Counted from the stretch's first letter, positions 1 through 8,666 are shown. The stretch is DNA of 64,000 nucleotides from CADEDV01 sp048498035 (GCA_048498035.1 JBEHYT010000021.1:1-64000); one strand, 5' to 3'. The notes: a model not told the origin generated them from the sequence alone. Numbers and translations are program-made.

Positions 1-158
1 TCTTTTTGTGCGGTTCCGCGCAGCGGAATGGCGCTGCCAAGCACAAAAAACAGCGCCGGAGCTGCAACTCGGCCCGCCGGCCGTGGAGGCAAAAAAGCCA
101 CAAGCGATGCAATTGCCCAACTTCATAGGATATGCTAAAATTTTCCCCGGACACTAGT
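1..158 (-). repeat. Dispersed MITE-like repeat, copy 1 (cut by window edge)
   Basis: Three blocks of this stretch recur elsewhere in the window. Bases 1-33 are identical to 46760-46792 and contain the small palindrome TTCCGC-GCA-GCGGAA. GCCGTGGAGGCAAAA (about 80-95) and the end block TTTTCCCCGGACACTAG (141-157) recur in the copies at 28960-29077 and 46550-47032. The end block, read on the minus strand as CTAGTGTCCGGGGAAAA, is the terminal inverted repeat seen in the complete copy at 46550-47032. The other end lies left of the window. No coding capacity is seen. It is best read as a non-autonomous transposable element; copy 1 abuts an IS3 orfA fragment at its inner side. Confidence 0.7.
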
Positions 159-315
159 GATTCGATAATGGAAGAAAGTCGTTAATGTGAAAATGAAAAC
201 CCTGTGAATCTCGCTTCCCAGACTCAAACAGCCTGACAATCTCCCCCTTAAAATCCTCAGAATAACGCCAGTGAAATCGGACAAACTTGCCTTTAACAGC
301 CATAAATTGACCCAT
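154..315 (-). pseudogene. Truncated IS3-family transposase OrfA fragment
   Basis: The minus strand encodes 53 residues beginning MGQFMAVKGK and containing RYSEDFKGEIVRLFESGK, which resembles the N-terminal helix-turn-helix region of IS3-family OrfA proteins. Homology stops after about 35 residues and the frame ends at the TAG inside the terminal repeat of copy 1 (154-156), so the gene is a remnant. Upstream on the minus strand (about 319-344) lies TGTACGTCCCTGAAATAGG followed by TTGACCA, which looks like the left end of such an insertion sequence. The assignment rests on recollection of the family, not on a search. It cannot encode an active transposase. Confidence 0.6.
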
Positions 316-348
316 TTTGTGGTCAACCTATTTCAGGGACGTACAATT

Positions 349-390
349 TTTCATCTTTCATTTTTTATCTTTCATCTTTCATCTGTTATC
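349..390 (+). repeat. Six tandem heptanucleotide units (TTTCATC)
   Basis: Six consecutive 7-bp units follow the consensus TTTCATC: positions 349-355, 356-362, 363-369, 370-376, 377-383 and 384-390. Units 1, 4 and 5 are exact and the others carry one or two changes. The last unit contains the stop codon of the convergent-facing surface protein gene that ends at 386. It is a short microsatellite between an IS remnant and a coding end; no function is evident. Confidence 0.75.
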
Positions 391-2344
391 TAACAAGCAC
401 TGTCGTTCCTTTCCTGCGATAGATTTTATCATCCAGTCCAACGGCTTCAGCCATCCATACCACCACCTGCGCTGATTGTTTGATACCACGTATGGTTCCA
501 TCCCAACCGGGTTGACCGGTAGATGTTTCATAAATAAGTTGCCCTCCGCGATTATACACGCGGAAGAAGTTTAATTTTTTAACGCCGTAAAGAAGGGGAC
601 GGAGGTAGTCATTCTTACCGTCATTATTGGGGGTGAAGGCAGAAGGCACCAGCACCTGTACTTCCTTGATAGGTGTAACGAGTTGAGAATCCACCGTTAC
701 ACAATAAGCACGCGTAGTGATCTTAATCGTATAATCCTGTGCCGCCGCTCCCGTATATGTTGGAGTATACCCGTATTGACTACTTAAAAAATCCCCGGGC
801 GACCAGAATGCAGTTTCGCCAAACTTACGGGCAGTAAGCACGAACGGTATATTGTCCAACACAAACTGTTCCGGATAGCGTATCGCGGGCCGCGCACTTT
901 CTACATAAATTGTTTGTGTACGGGTATGTTCAACACAACCATCCGGGTTTGTCAACACAGCCTGGTAGTTGCCGGTTTCCGGCACGCGGTAACGTGTGCC
1001 ATGCGCATTCAATGCCACTCCATCACGATACCAATCGATCTGCTGCGTTGGCACCACCTGCAATACGGAACTATCCCCATATCCGATACAATAGCCATCC
1101 CGACCCAGCAAATGAAGGGAGGTATCTGTAAATGATGTTTTTACCAGCACCTGGTCCGTTGTTAAACATCCACCTCCGTAACTCCTTGCCGTTAGGGTAT
1201 AAAGTGTGTTACTCGTGGGCTGTGCAAAAGGATTGGAAGCATTGGGATCTGAAAGTCCTGTCGCTGGACTCCACTGGTAAACGATACCCGGCCGCGGTGG
1301 TTCTCCCAATGGAACAGCTCTTCCATTACAGGATACACGATCGGGACCGGCATTCGCACGTACCGTTAACGTATCCAGAAGTTTGGCATACAGCGTATCC
1401 AGGCAACCATAGCCACTATACGGCACCAGTTCTACAGCAAGCTCCGTTCCGGTTGGTGGAGGCGGACGCAACACAAGATTTTGATTATGTCCAAGCACCT
1501 GCGTAAAATTCTTATCCCACCAGGTATACGATGCGTAACCATAGGGGGCAACAACATTTACAGCCGTATCATCAGGACAATATGCTGCGCCAACAAATTC
1601 ATCGCTGCACTCGGAATTAACATCAATATATGCGTATCCGAAATGACGTTGGAAAGTACAATCAGCCGTTTTGAATGTCATACGAATTCGTTTGCCGGCA
1701 TTACCATTCAGGTTGATGGAAACTGCAGACCAGGGTTTATACCATATAGGCGTATCATCATGCTCAACAAACGGTGCCAGCTCAAAGCCAGGCAGGGGAG
1801 TGCCGTATGGACGAAATGTAAAGGAGGAGCATTCAATGATCTTATTGTCCGTAACATTCAACACTTCAATTTCCATTCGCGGTTGCTGGTACTCCAGGTG
1901 ATTGGGGTCTTCAAATACTACCGCATAATGATAGATGAGGCTATATACATCACGATTAGCAGGAATATCAAATTCATACGATACACCTTCCGCTTCAGCG
2001 CCACCGGAATTGTTACCAAGTTTAATGGAATGGCCGCTGCCATTAGGACAATTAACAGGGAAAAGACCGTACGGATCAATGCCTCCGCCAGGGAACGAAG
2101 AAAGCATCGTGTGCCGATCCAACACGGGCCCGCCGGAAGGTGTGAGCGAAATTACATTCAAACCGCCCGGCGTAGTGTAAACGTAACCAGTGTAACAGGT
2201 CCAACCCGTAAAATCACCACGCTCGAAGTCAATATTATCGGGACATTGCGAACGTACCGGTGCCGCAAAAACCAGCAACACAAGAAGCAGTTTGCAGGTA
2301 GTCAATAATCGTGGGGAAACACATGTCAGGCGCAGGTACAGCAT
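386..2344 (-). CDS. Secreted protein with T9SS type B (gliding-motility) C-terminal sorting domain
   Basis: The 652-aa product starts with a long hydrophobic signal peptide (about residues 15-33, ending near PVRSQ). Residues 34-100 carry an FERGDFTGW opening common in large Bacteroidota surface proteins. The centre is beta-rich with repeats of the kind seen in Ig-like/PKD modules. Residues 567-652, from PSAFTPNNDGKNDYL to the end, match the gliding-motility-associated C-terminal domain recognised by the type IX secretion system, which exports the protein and removes or retains this tail at the surface. It is therefore probably a cell-surface or secreted adhesin-like protein. The actual ligand or activity is unknown. 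It stands alone; the next gene is divergent with a promoter at 2406-2439. Confidence 0.85.
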   Translation of the reverse strand: MLYLRLTCVSPRLLTTCKLLLVLLVFAAPVRSQCPDNIDFERGDFTGWTCYTGYVYTTPGGLNVISLTPSGGPVLDRHTMLSSFPGGGIDPYGLFPVNCPNGSGHSIKLGNNSGGAEAEGVSYEFDIPANRDVYSLIYHYAVVFEDPNHLEYQQPRMEIEVLNVTDNKIIECSSFTFRPYGTPLPGFELAPFVEHDDTPIWYKPWSAVSINLNGNAGKRIRMTFKTADCTFQRHFGYAYIDVNSECSDEFVGAAYCPDDTAVNVVAPYGYASYTWWDKNFTQVLGHNQNLVLRPPPPTGTELAVELVPYSGYGCLDTLYAKLLDTLTVRANAGPDRVSCNGRAVPLGEPPRPGIVYQWSPATGLSDPNASNPFAQPTSNTLYTLTARSYGGGCLTTDQVLVKTSFTDTSLHLLGRDGYCIGYGDSSVLQVVPTQQIDWYRDGVALNAHGTRYRVPETGNYQAVLTNPDGCVEHTRTQTIYVESARPAIRYPEQFVLDNIPFVLTARKFGETAFWSPGDFLSSQYGYTPTYTGAAAQDYTIKITTRAYCVTVDSQLVTPIKEVQVLVPSAFTPNNDGKNDYLRPLLYGVKKLNFFRVYNRGGQLIYETSTGQPGWDGTIRGIKQSAQVVVWMAEAVGLDDKIYRRKGTTVLVR

Positions 2345-2405
2345 GCAAACGGTTATCCTTTTAAAGTTAGGTTTTTTTATCGGATCGCAATGTCACTGTT
2401 TAAAG

Positions 2406-2439
2406 TTGCCAACAACCGCCGGTTTTTGCGTTATTTTTG
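2406..2439 (+). promoter_or_regulatory. Bacteroidota-type promoter for the 2477 gene
   Basis: TTG at 2406-2408, a 23-bp spacer and TATTTTTG at 2432-2439 match the -33 TTG / -7 TAnnTTTG pattern of Bacteroidota housekeeping promoters. The start codon of the oxidoreductase lies 37 bp downstream. Confidence 0.55.
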
Positions 2440-2476
2440 AACAGATCGAATAACCAAATAGAAATTGGAATTGAAT

Positions 2477-3457
2477 ATGCAAATTAAATGGGGAATCATC
2501 GGCTGCGGAGATGTAACGGAGATAAAAAGCGGACCAGCATTTCAAAAGGTGGAAAATTCTTCGCTGGTGGCCGTAATGCGCCGCAACGGCGCGAAAGCAG
2601 AAGATTTTGCCGTGCGTCATGGCGTGTCTCACTGGTATTCCAATGCCCAGGAATTGATTGATGATCCCGAAGTGAACGCCATCTATGTGGCCACACCACC
2701 TTCATCACATGCGGAATATAGTATCGCTGCCATTCGGGCCGGAAAGCCTGTTTACGTGGAAAAGCCAATGGGACTGGCCGCAGCAGATGCAGAACAGATT
2801 GCCAAAGAAGCGCTGCAACACAACATCCCGCTCACTGTTGCACATTATCGCCGCCAGCAGCCACTTTTTCGCAAAGCGAAAGAATTGCTAAGCGAAGATC
2901 GTATCGGCACCATCCGTTCGATCAACCTGCTCTTCTCCCGGAAAAGCCTTCCATCCAAAAATACCCCCGGCGCAGCACCAAATTGGCGTGTAAATCCAGC
3001 CATCGCCGGTGGCGGACTTTTCCACGACCTGGCGCCGCATCAATTAGACATCCTGCTGCATTGGTTTGGAAATCCCGTTAAATGTAGCGGCATCACCACC
3101 AACCAGGGTGGCAACTACAATGCACCAGATGCAATTGTTGGGCTACTGCAATTTGAACACAATATTCTTTTTTCCGGCAACTGGAATTTTGCCCTTGGCG
3201 AAAAAGGCGAACCACGGGATTACTGCGAGATCACTGGGGACCGCGGCCTGCTCCGGTTCAGCTTTTTTGATCAAAACCCGCTGGTACTACAGGTGGATGA
3301 TCATATTGAGGAATTTCATTTTGCCCCCCTGCCACACGTTCAGCAACCGATGATTGATGCTGTTGTCCGCTATTTTCGTGGAGAGGCACCCAATCCCTGC
3401 AGTGGGGAAGAAGGCGTTGCCGTAATGAAAATGATTGACGCAATTACCGCGGGTTAA
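2477..3457 (+). CDS. Gfo/Idh/MocA-family NAD(P)-dependent oxidoreductase
   Basis: This 326-aa protein begins MQIKWGIIGCGDV, placing a Rossmann glycine motif (GIIGCGDV) at the very N-terminus as usual for the family. The conserved VYVEKPMGL motif follows at about residue 92; its Lys is normally catalytic. GGGLFHDLAPHQLDILL in the middle is the family's conserved His-containing helix of the substrate domain. Family members oxidise or reduce sugars, inositols or other polyols in the cytoplasm; the substrate here is not predictable. An ATG at 2477 is preferred over the in-frame TTG at 2465 because the latter would add only MELN before the Rossmann strand. The 3' end overlaps the convergent ThuA gene by 14 bp. 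Confidence 0.9.
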   Translation: MQIKWGIIGCGDVTEIKSGPAFQKVENSSLVAVMRRNGAKAEDFAVRHGVSHWYSNAQELIDDPEVNAIYVATPPSSHAEYSIAAIRAGKPVYVEKPMGLAAADAEQIAKEALQHNIPLTVAHYRRQQPLFRKAKELLSEDRIGTIRSINLLFSRKSLPSKNTPGAAPNWRVNPAIAGGGLFHDLAPHQLDILLHWFGNPVKCSGITTNQGGNYNAPDAIVGLLQFEHNILFSGNWNFALGEKGEPRDYCEITGDRGLLRFSFFDQNPLVLQVDDHIEEFHFAPLPHVQQPMIDAVVRYFRGEAPNPCSGEEGVAVMKMIDAITAG

Positions 3458-4280
3458 TACTGTCTTTCCGATTACCCAGCCAGAACAATGCATCCAAAAT
3501 AAAACGCGATTGCTCCGGGCTTTGGAAGGTAGAAGATAGCGTTGCATTTGTGCCGTGTTCATAGTCCATATCATTATGCCCCATGTTGATATAGACCATG
3601 CGATAATTCCGGTTTGTCCAGGCAACAGGATAGTAGCCGCTATGCCAGATCTCGTAAGGTTTTGGTCCGGTGCCCAATGGAAAACTTGAACTGTCGATAG
3701 AAAGAAGAATGCTAATGTTTGGGTTTTGTCGCAGATCTTTTTCCCAACTATACCATTCATTAGGGGCTGAATGAAATAAGGTTGGCAGATGTTGGGTAGC
3801 TGGATGATGCCGATCTTCTACACGCAGCACTGCCGATGTAGGCCGCCAGGTATTGCCGCGATAACCGCCGCATCCCAGCAACGTATCCTGGTACCACGCC
3901 CAGTTGTCCGGGTACATTGACTTAGCCAGTGCGAACGCCGAAAAATGAAATCCTGCAAACGCGCCACCGCGATGGATGTATCGCTCAAATGCGGCCCGCT
4001 GTGCAGGATCTTCGGGTCGTGTATCGAGGAACAACACCACGTCTACATTACGAAGGAAACTATCGTTCAGGTTGCTCCAGTTACTGGTACTATCGTACCG
4101 AAAATGATATTGCCTTGCTTGCCTGGGAAACCAGTCGTTGGCTTCGTGTACAAAACTGATATGGGCAAGGTCATTTTTTGCCGTAAAAAATGCAACTACC
4201 CTGAACCCGGAGTCTTGCTGTGCATAAAGATGAAGTGAAAATAATAACGGCAACAGGAGAACGATCCTTTGCTTAAACAT
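3444..4280 (-). CDS. Secreted ThuA-domain protein (glutamine amidotransferase-like fold)
   Basis: The 278-aa product opens with a clear signal peptide (MFKQRIVLLLPLLFSLHLYA) and is then a single ThuA-like domain: a VVAFFTAKNDLAHISFVHEA opening, VVLFLDTRPEDPAQ, a central GGAFAGFHFS element, and a late MVYINMGHNDMDYEH segment. Bacteroidota ThuA proteins are extracytoplasmic and usually sit with sugar-related genes; here the convergent neighbour is a Gfo/Idh/MocA oxidoreductase, so a role in carbohydrate turnover is plausible but unproven. A longer reading frame extends upstream to 4382, but it would bury the signal peptide, so the ATG at 4280 is chosen. The divergent serine hydrolase starts 111 bp away. 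Confidence 0.82.
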   Translation of the reverse strand: MFKQRIVLLLPLLFSLHLYAQQDSGFRVVAFFTAKNDLAHISFVHEANDWFPRQARQYHFRYDSTSNWSNLNDSFLRNVDVVLFLDTRPEDPAQRAAFERYIHRGGAFAGFHFSAFALAKSMYPDNWAWYQDTLLGCGGYRGNTWRPTSAVLRVEDRHHPATQHLPTLFHSAPNEWYSWEKDLRQNPNISILLSIDSSSFPLGTGPKPYEIWHSGYYPVAWTNRNYRMVYINMGHNDMDYEHGTNATLSSTFQSPEQSRFILDALFWLGNRKDSINPR

Positions 4281-4391
4281 GTGCAAACTAAAATTTATGT
4301 GGTCAGAGCATCGGTAAGGTACAAAACTTAGCCGTACCGACCGTGTTTGTTTGAAAAAATCCTGCGTATCTTCCGCTATCAAATTTCATCC

Positions 4392-5951
4392 ATGAGAAAG
4401 TTATTGCTTTGCCTCGCCGTTTTGATCGTTGTTACGGGCGCCAACAGCCAGGTGATCAGTTCGCGGCAAATTGATTCCCTGACCAACCTGGTGTTGAAAA
4501 CCTTTGACGTGCCCGGGATTGCAGTTGCCGTGGTGAAAGACGGCAAAGTGGTTCATGCAAAAGGCTACGGCGTACGCTCCCTGCGCACCGGGAAAAAAGT
4601 GGATGAGAATACATTGTTCGGCATCGCATCCAACAGCAAGGCTTTCACTACGGCCGCTATCAGTATGCTGGTGGATGAAGGTAAGATGTCGTGGGATGAT
4701 AAAGTGATCGATTATATCCCTGAATTTCGGCTATATGATCCCTATGTCACCAGTGAATTCACGGTGCGCGATCTGGTAACCCATCGCAGCGGGCTTGGAT
4801 TGGGAGCAGGAGACCTGATGATCTGGCCCGAGGGAAACAGCTTCACCAAAGAAGAAATTATTCATAACCTGCGCTACCTGAAACCGGTTTCCAGCTTCCG
4901 CACTAAATTCGATTACGACAATCTCCTGTACATCGTAGCCGGCGAAGTACTGCATCGTGTATCCGGGATGAGCTGGGAAGATTTTGTGGAAACAAGAATT
5001 ATGAAACCGCTGGGCATGACGCAATCTGCCACCAACTTCAAAAGACTGAAAGACACCAGCGATGTCATTGATCCGCATGCGCCCGTAAATGGAAAAGTGG
5101 AAGTGATTGCTCGGGATTTGGTGGAAGCAGCCGACCCTGCCGGTGGCATCTACAGCAACCTAACCGATCTCTGCAAATGGATCACAATGCAGATGGACGG
5201 TGGAAAATACGGCCCCCAACTTTCCAACACATTGTTTACTCCTGCCATGCAGCAACAGATGTGGTCTATCCAGACCGTTATCCCGGTTACTACCACGCCT
5301 CCCTATAACACGCATTTTGGTGGCTATGGTTTGGGTTGGTTCCTGAATGATATGAAAGGCTACAAACAGGCCAGTCATACCGGTGGCCTCGCCGGCATCG
5401 TAACACAGATTACGCTGATACCTGAATTAAAACTTGGAATCATTGTATTAACCAACCAACAATCGGGCGCTGCATTTAATTCCATTACCAGCACCATACG
5501 CGATAGTTACCTGGGCGTAACCGGGATGAACCGGGTAAAACAGATGAAAGATGCGGTTGACGAACAGCAAAAAGAAGCGGCTCAAATTACCAGCGATATC
5601 TGGAAAGAAATTGACGAGCAGCGAAAAGGCGCAAAAGCGATTGATTATACACCTTACCTGGGCACTTACCGTGATCCATGGTTTGGAGAAATCACAATTT
5701 CAATTCAGAATGGCGTGCCACGGTTCTACTCCAAACGATCACCCCGGCTTACCGGTGAACTGCTGTACTTCCGCGCTAATACTTTCGTAGCCAAATGGGA
5801 CGACAGAAGCATGGATGCTGATGCCTACCTTGAATTCACATTGGATACAAAAGGCAATGCTTCGTCGCTGAAGATGAAACCAATCTCACCGCTCACCGAT
5901 TTTAGTTTCGATTTCCAGGACCTGGATCTCAAAAAAGTAACGGAAAAATAA
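4392..5951 (+). CDS. Secreted serine hydrolase, beta-lactamase/PBP4 fold, with C-terminal DUF3471-like domain
   Basis: 519 aa with signal peptide MRKLLLCLAVLIVVTGANSQ. The class C beta-lactamase-type motifs are present: SxxK as S80-N-S-K83 (FGIASNSKAFT), a YxN motif (YDNLL) at about 174-176, and an HTGGLAG element replacing the KTG motif. The last about 110 residues form a beta-rich DUF3471-like domain (YLGTYRDPWFGEI onwards) often appended to these proteins in Bacteroidota. Such enzymes act in the periplasm or at the surface as esterases, peptidases or D-aminopeptidases; a true antibiotic-hydrolysing role is not implied. The ATG at 4392 is chosen because it starts the signal peptide. A GNAT gene begins 6 bp after the stop, so the two are probably co-transcribed. 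Confidence 0.88.
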   Translation: MRKLLLCLAVLIVVTGANSQVISSRQIDSLTNLVLKTFDVPGIAVAVVKDGKVVHAKGYGVRSLRTGKKVDENTLFGIASNSKAFTTAAISMLVDEGKMSWDDKVIDYIPEFRLYDPYVTSEFTVRDLVTHRSGLGLGAGDLMIWPEGNSFTKEEIIHNLRYLKPVSSFRTKFDYDNLLYIVAGEVLHRVSGMSWEDFVETRIMKPLGMTQSATNFKRLKDTSDVIDPHAPVNGKVEVIARDLVEAADPAGGIYSNLTDLCKWITMQMDGGKYGPQLSNTLFTPAMQQQMWSIQTVIPVTTTPPYNTHFGGYGLGWFLNDMKGYKQASHTGGLAGIVTQITLIPELKLGIIVLTNQQSGAAFNSITSTIRDSYLGVTGMNRVKQMKDAVDEQQKEAAQITSDIWKEIDEQRKGAKAIDYTPYLGTYRDPWFGEITISIQNGVPRFYSKRSPRLTGELLYFRANTFVAKWDDRSMDADAYLEFTLDTKGNASSLKMKPISPLTDFSFDFQDLDLKKVTEK

Positions 5952-5957
5952 GTAGCA

Positions 5958-6518
5958 ATGCTGTCATTTGACCTGCACCCGTTTCCGACGCTGCAAACAC
6001 AAAGACTGCTGCTGCGCAGGATGGAAACCAGCGATGCGCCGGAACTCTTCTTCCTGCGATCTGATCCGCAGGTAATGAAATATATTGATCGAAAACCGGC
6101 AGCAAGCATTCAGGAAGCGATAGATTTCATCGATAAAATCAATGGAGAGATAGATAAAAACAATAACATCACCTGGGCTATTTCGCTGCTTACAGACCCT
6201 GGCGTGATGATTGGCAATATCACGTACTGGCGGTTTGACCGTCCCAATTTCCGTGGAGAAATCGGTTATGTTCTTCATCCTGCGTTCTGGCGACAGGGCA
6301 TTATGAAGGAAGCGATCCATAAAGTGCTTGCCTTTGGGTTTGATGTGATGAAAATGCATAGCGTAGAGGCAAATATCAATGTCGGCAATGATGCATCTGC
6401 AGCGATATTGCAAGCCTGTGGGTTTAGGAAAGAGGCGCATTTCCGGGAGAATTATTTTTTCGATGGGCGCTTCCTGGATTCCATCATTTATTCCAGGCTT
6501 AGTACAGACCCGCGTTAA
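5958..6518 (+). CDS. GNAT N-acetyltransferase, RimJ/RimL type
   Basis: The 186-aa protein has the organisation of the RimJ/RimL group: LQTQRLLLRRMETSDAPELF at the N-terminus, a central IGNITYWRFD strand, GEIGYVLHPAFWRQGIMKEA containing the acetyl-CoA-binding R/Q-x-x-G segment, and VEANINVGNDASAAILQACGF at the C-terminus. Members transfer acetyl groups from acetyl-CoA to N-terminal or other amines of proteins, or to small molecules. Target unknown. It follows the serine hydrolase by 6 bp and precedes the MFS gene by 17 bp, suggesting one transcript. Confidence 0.9.
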   Translation: MLSFDLHPFPTLQTQRLLLRRMETSDAPELFFLRSDPQVMKYIDRKPAASIQEAIDFIDKINGEIDKNNNITWAISLLTDPGVMIGNITYWRFDRPNFRGEIGYVLHPAFWRQGIMKEAIHKVLAFGFDVMKMHSVEANINVGNDASAAILQACGFRKEAHFRENYFFDGRFLDSIIYSRLSTDPR

Positions 6519-6535
6519 TTCTTATTTCCTTTGTA

Positions 6536-7795
6536 ATGCAACAACCATCATCATCCCAGCAACGCCGGCTTGAATACGGCGTACTGTCTTTACCCGTCAT
6601 CATCGGTGCACTTGGCTTTTTTGTAGATGTATATGATCTGCTCCTTTTCAATGTTGTCCGCATCGGGAGTTTTAAAGACCTGGGCGTTACAGATGCGGCC
6701 ATGCAAACCACGGGCGAAAATATCCTTACCTGGCAAATGATCGGGTTATCGATTGGCGGCATTGCCTGGGGCATACTGGGTGATAAGAAAGGAAGAAAAA
6801 GCGTTTTATTCAGTTCCATATTGCTGTATTCCATCGCAACCATCGGCAATGGGTTTGTACATACGGTGGAACAATACACCTGGCTTCGCTTCCTGGCCGG
6901 GCTTGGCCTGGCAGGTGAACTGGGCGCCAGCATTACCCTGGTATCTGAAATGCTACCGCGAAAAAAACGCGGACTTGGCGCAGCCATCATCGCCACTTGT
7001 GGCGTTTTTGGAACCATTGCCGCCTACTTTGTATATCGCTATAGCAATGGAGACTGGCGCCTGTGCTACTTTATTGGGGGAGGCATGGGCTTGTTGTTGC
7101 TATTGCTGCGAATTGGTGTATTGGAAAACAGGATATACGACAAAACCCGCGCATCTGCAGTGCGCATGGGAAATTTCCTGATGCTGTTTGAAAAAAAAGA
7201 ACGGTTTTTTCGTTACCTGCGCGGCATCCTCATCGGCCTGCCGGTATGGTATGTGATTGGCGTGCTGATCACCTTCTCCAATAATTTTGCAGCAGCCTTT
7301 CATATTGAAAACTTTGACGCCCCAAAAGCATTAATGATCCAGTATGTGGCGCTGGCGTTTGGCGACATGGGCGGTGGTATTATCAGCAACCTGGTCCAAA
7401 GCAGAAAAAAAACGCTCATTCTTTATTATTTGATCCTGGCCATCTTCATTGCACTATTTTTTGCCACCCGTGGCGGCGGCTCAGCCACAAACATGTACCT
7501 GTTGTGTGCCGGGCTCGGGTTTGGCTCCGGTATTTCAGTTCTTTATATTACCATGAGCGCAGAGCAGTTTGGCACCAACCTGCGCGCCACAGCCGCTATC
7601 TCCATTCCCAACCTCGTTCGCGGGTGCCTGCCCTTAATCCTGCTCCTGTATCGCTGGCTGCGAGGCCCTTCATTGTTCAACAACAGCATCACCGGCGCAT
7701 GGGTTACCGGGATTGTGGTTCTCGTGGTAGGTTTTATCAGCGTACTTTACACACATGAAACGTTTGGAAAAGAAATGAATTATACCGAGGAATAA
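6536..7795 (+). CDS. MFS transporter (sugar/organic acid type)
   Basis: The 419-aa protein is strongly hydrophobic with a 12-segment MFS layout. TM1 carries two acidic residues (FFVDVYDLLLF, residues 29-38), as in proton-coupled aromatic-acid or sugar symporters. The loop 2-3 motif A is GDKKGRKS at 82-89, and GELGASITLVSE in TM5 fits the sugar-porter branch. Substrate cannot be assigned. It is probably the last gene of a unit with the hydrolase and acetyltransferase upstream. It faces the small secreted protein gene ending at 7850, with a hairpin at 7809-7832 in between. Confidence 0.85.
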   Translation: MQQPSSSQQRRLEYGVLSLPVIIGALGFFVDVYDLLLFNVVRIGSFKDLGVTDAAMQTTGENILTWQMIGLSIGGIAWGILGDKKGRKSVLFSSILLYSIATIGNGFVHTVEQYTWLRFLAGLGLAGELGASITLVSEMLPRKKRGLGAAIIATCGVFGTIAAYFVYRYSNGDWRLCYFIGGGMGLLLLLLRIGVLENRIYDKTRASAVRMGNFLMLFEKKERFFRYLRGILIGLPVWYVIGVLITFSNNFAAAFHIENFDAPKALMIQYVALAFGDMGGGIISNLVQSRKKTLILYYLILAIFIALFFATRGGGSATNMYLLCAGLGFGSGISVLYITMSAEQFGTNLRATAAISIPNLVRGCLPLILLLYRWLRGPSLFNNSITGAWVTGIVVLVVGFISVLYTHETFGKEMNYTEE

Positions 7796-7802
7796 CATTG
7801 AC

Positions 7803-7832
7803 AAAAAAAAGTCCCGCCAGCTGGCAGGACTT
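7803..7832 (-). terminator. Intrinsic terminator
   Basis: AAGTCCCGCCAG-CTGGCAGGACTT (7809-7832) forms a near-perfect hairpin. On the minus strand it is followed by a run of eight T (7810-7803), so it terminates the gene ending at 7850; it may also slow readthrough from the convergent MFS gene. Confidence 0.85.
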
Positions 7833-7849
7833 CCCTTAGGTATGATGGA

Positions 7850-8269
7850 TTAGAATTTCTTACCGTGATCATTCCGGTTGTCGTGAGCATCCCATTGCTT
7901 TTGATTTTTTTGATCTTTCTTATCAAAGCCTTTGAAAGGAGCCTGGAATTTCTGTTCACGTACAATGATCTGCCCGGTCCGGCTGATGGTGATAGACATA
8001 TCATTTCCGGCAAGACGGAAGGTTTCACTATCCAGCAGCTTTTTACTTTTAATAAAAAGGCCTTGTTTCAATTCATACACTTTTACAGTGTGAATGGATT
8101 TGCCGGCTGCCATCAGGCGAATGTCGTCCATACTTCCGTAGAAGCTTCTACCGTCAATCACTACTTCATAGTTACGGCTGTTATTCAGCGAAACAGTAGG
8201 ACGGGGAGCGGCTGCAAACAACATGGTTGATAAAACAGTTGCAATTGCAAGGGTAAAAATCTTTTTCAT
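7850..8269 (-). CDS. Small secreted protein of unknown function
   Basis: 139 aa with signal peptide MKKIFTLAIATVLSTMLFAA. The mature part contains NNSRNYEVVIDGRSF, an opening common in small Bacteroidota secreted proteins, then SIHTVKVYELKQG and a basic, Asp/Asn/Lys-rich tail (about residues 115-139). No enzyme motif is visible. A longer frame starting at 8314 would precede the signal peptide and is rejected. It is a monocistronic unit, with terminator at 7803-7832 and an inverted repeat in the upstream region. It probably acts in the periplasm or outer membrane. Function unknown. Confidence 0.75.
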   Translation of the reverse strand: MKKIFTLAIATVLSTMLFAAAPRPTVSLNNSRNYEVVIDGRSFYGSMDDIRLMAAGKSIHTVKVYELKQGLFIKSKKLLDSETFRLAGNDMSITISRTGQIIVREQKFQAPFKGFDKKDQKNQKQWDAHDNRNDHGKKF

Positions 8270-8666
8270 CGTTTTAAATTTTAAAGTGGTGATGCAGCAA
8301 CCGGGCAACCGCATCTTTTTGTTTTTTGTCCCGGTTGACTGGTATAGTTCAAACCAGGTGCCATCGTGCCAAAAAGCGTTAAAAGAAATGTTAAGGGGAT
8401 ATAGTGAAGTTTGAAAAAACCTTGAAATCAGCCACCAGCAATGGTTTCAGCGTTGTTATTTAAGGTTAATGAAAAAGCAGGAATGTTAATCTGCCGAAAA
8501 CCGGCGACTATGACAACCGGGATGATCGAAAAAACGTCTTATATATATGGCCTGTTGGCCTGCTTTTTTGAAAAAATGGGTTGGCTATTTGAAATCCTGT
8601 ATATTGTAAAATGATGGCTGCCAGGTTGCTAATGAACCCGTAGCCGCAGCTTTTAAAAATGGCGTT
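8270..8666. other. 397-bp intergenic region between divergent genes
   Basis: No convincing coding sequence is seen. It holds the regulatory DNA of two divergent genes. AACCGGG (8299-8305) and CCCGGTT (8330-8336) form an inverted repeat in the presumed leader of the minus-strand gene. ATATATAT (about 8531-8538) marks an AT-rich spot before the metallophosphoesterase, and GGCCTGTTGGCC follows it. No TAnnTTTG element at good spacing was found for either gene. Confidence 0.4.

Noticed and set aside
349..390. CRISPR-like array
   Set aside because: Units of 7 bp are contiguous with no spacers; it is a microsatellite.
1481..2308. 275-aa reading frame on the plus strand opposite the T9SS protein
   Set aside because: Shadow of the real minus-strand gene; rich in Cys, Ile, Arg and without domain or signal; the minus-strand product has clear signal peptide and sorting domain.
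4392..5951. Antibiotic-resistance beta-lactamase
   Set aside because: The beta-lactamase fold is shared by esterases and peptidases; the HTG box and DUF3471-like tail point to a housekeeping hydrolase.
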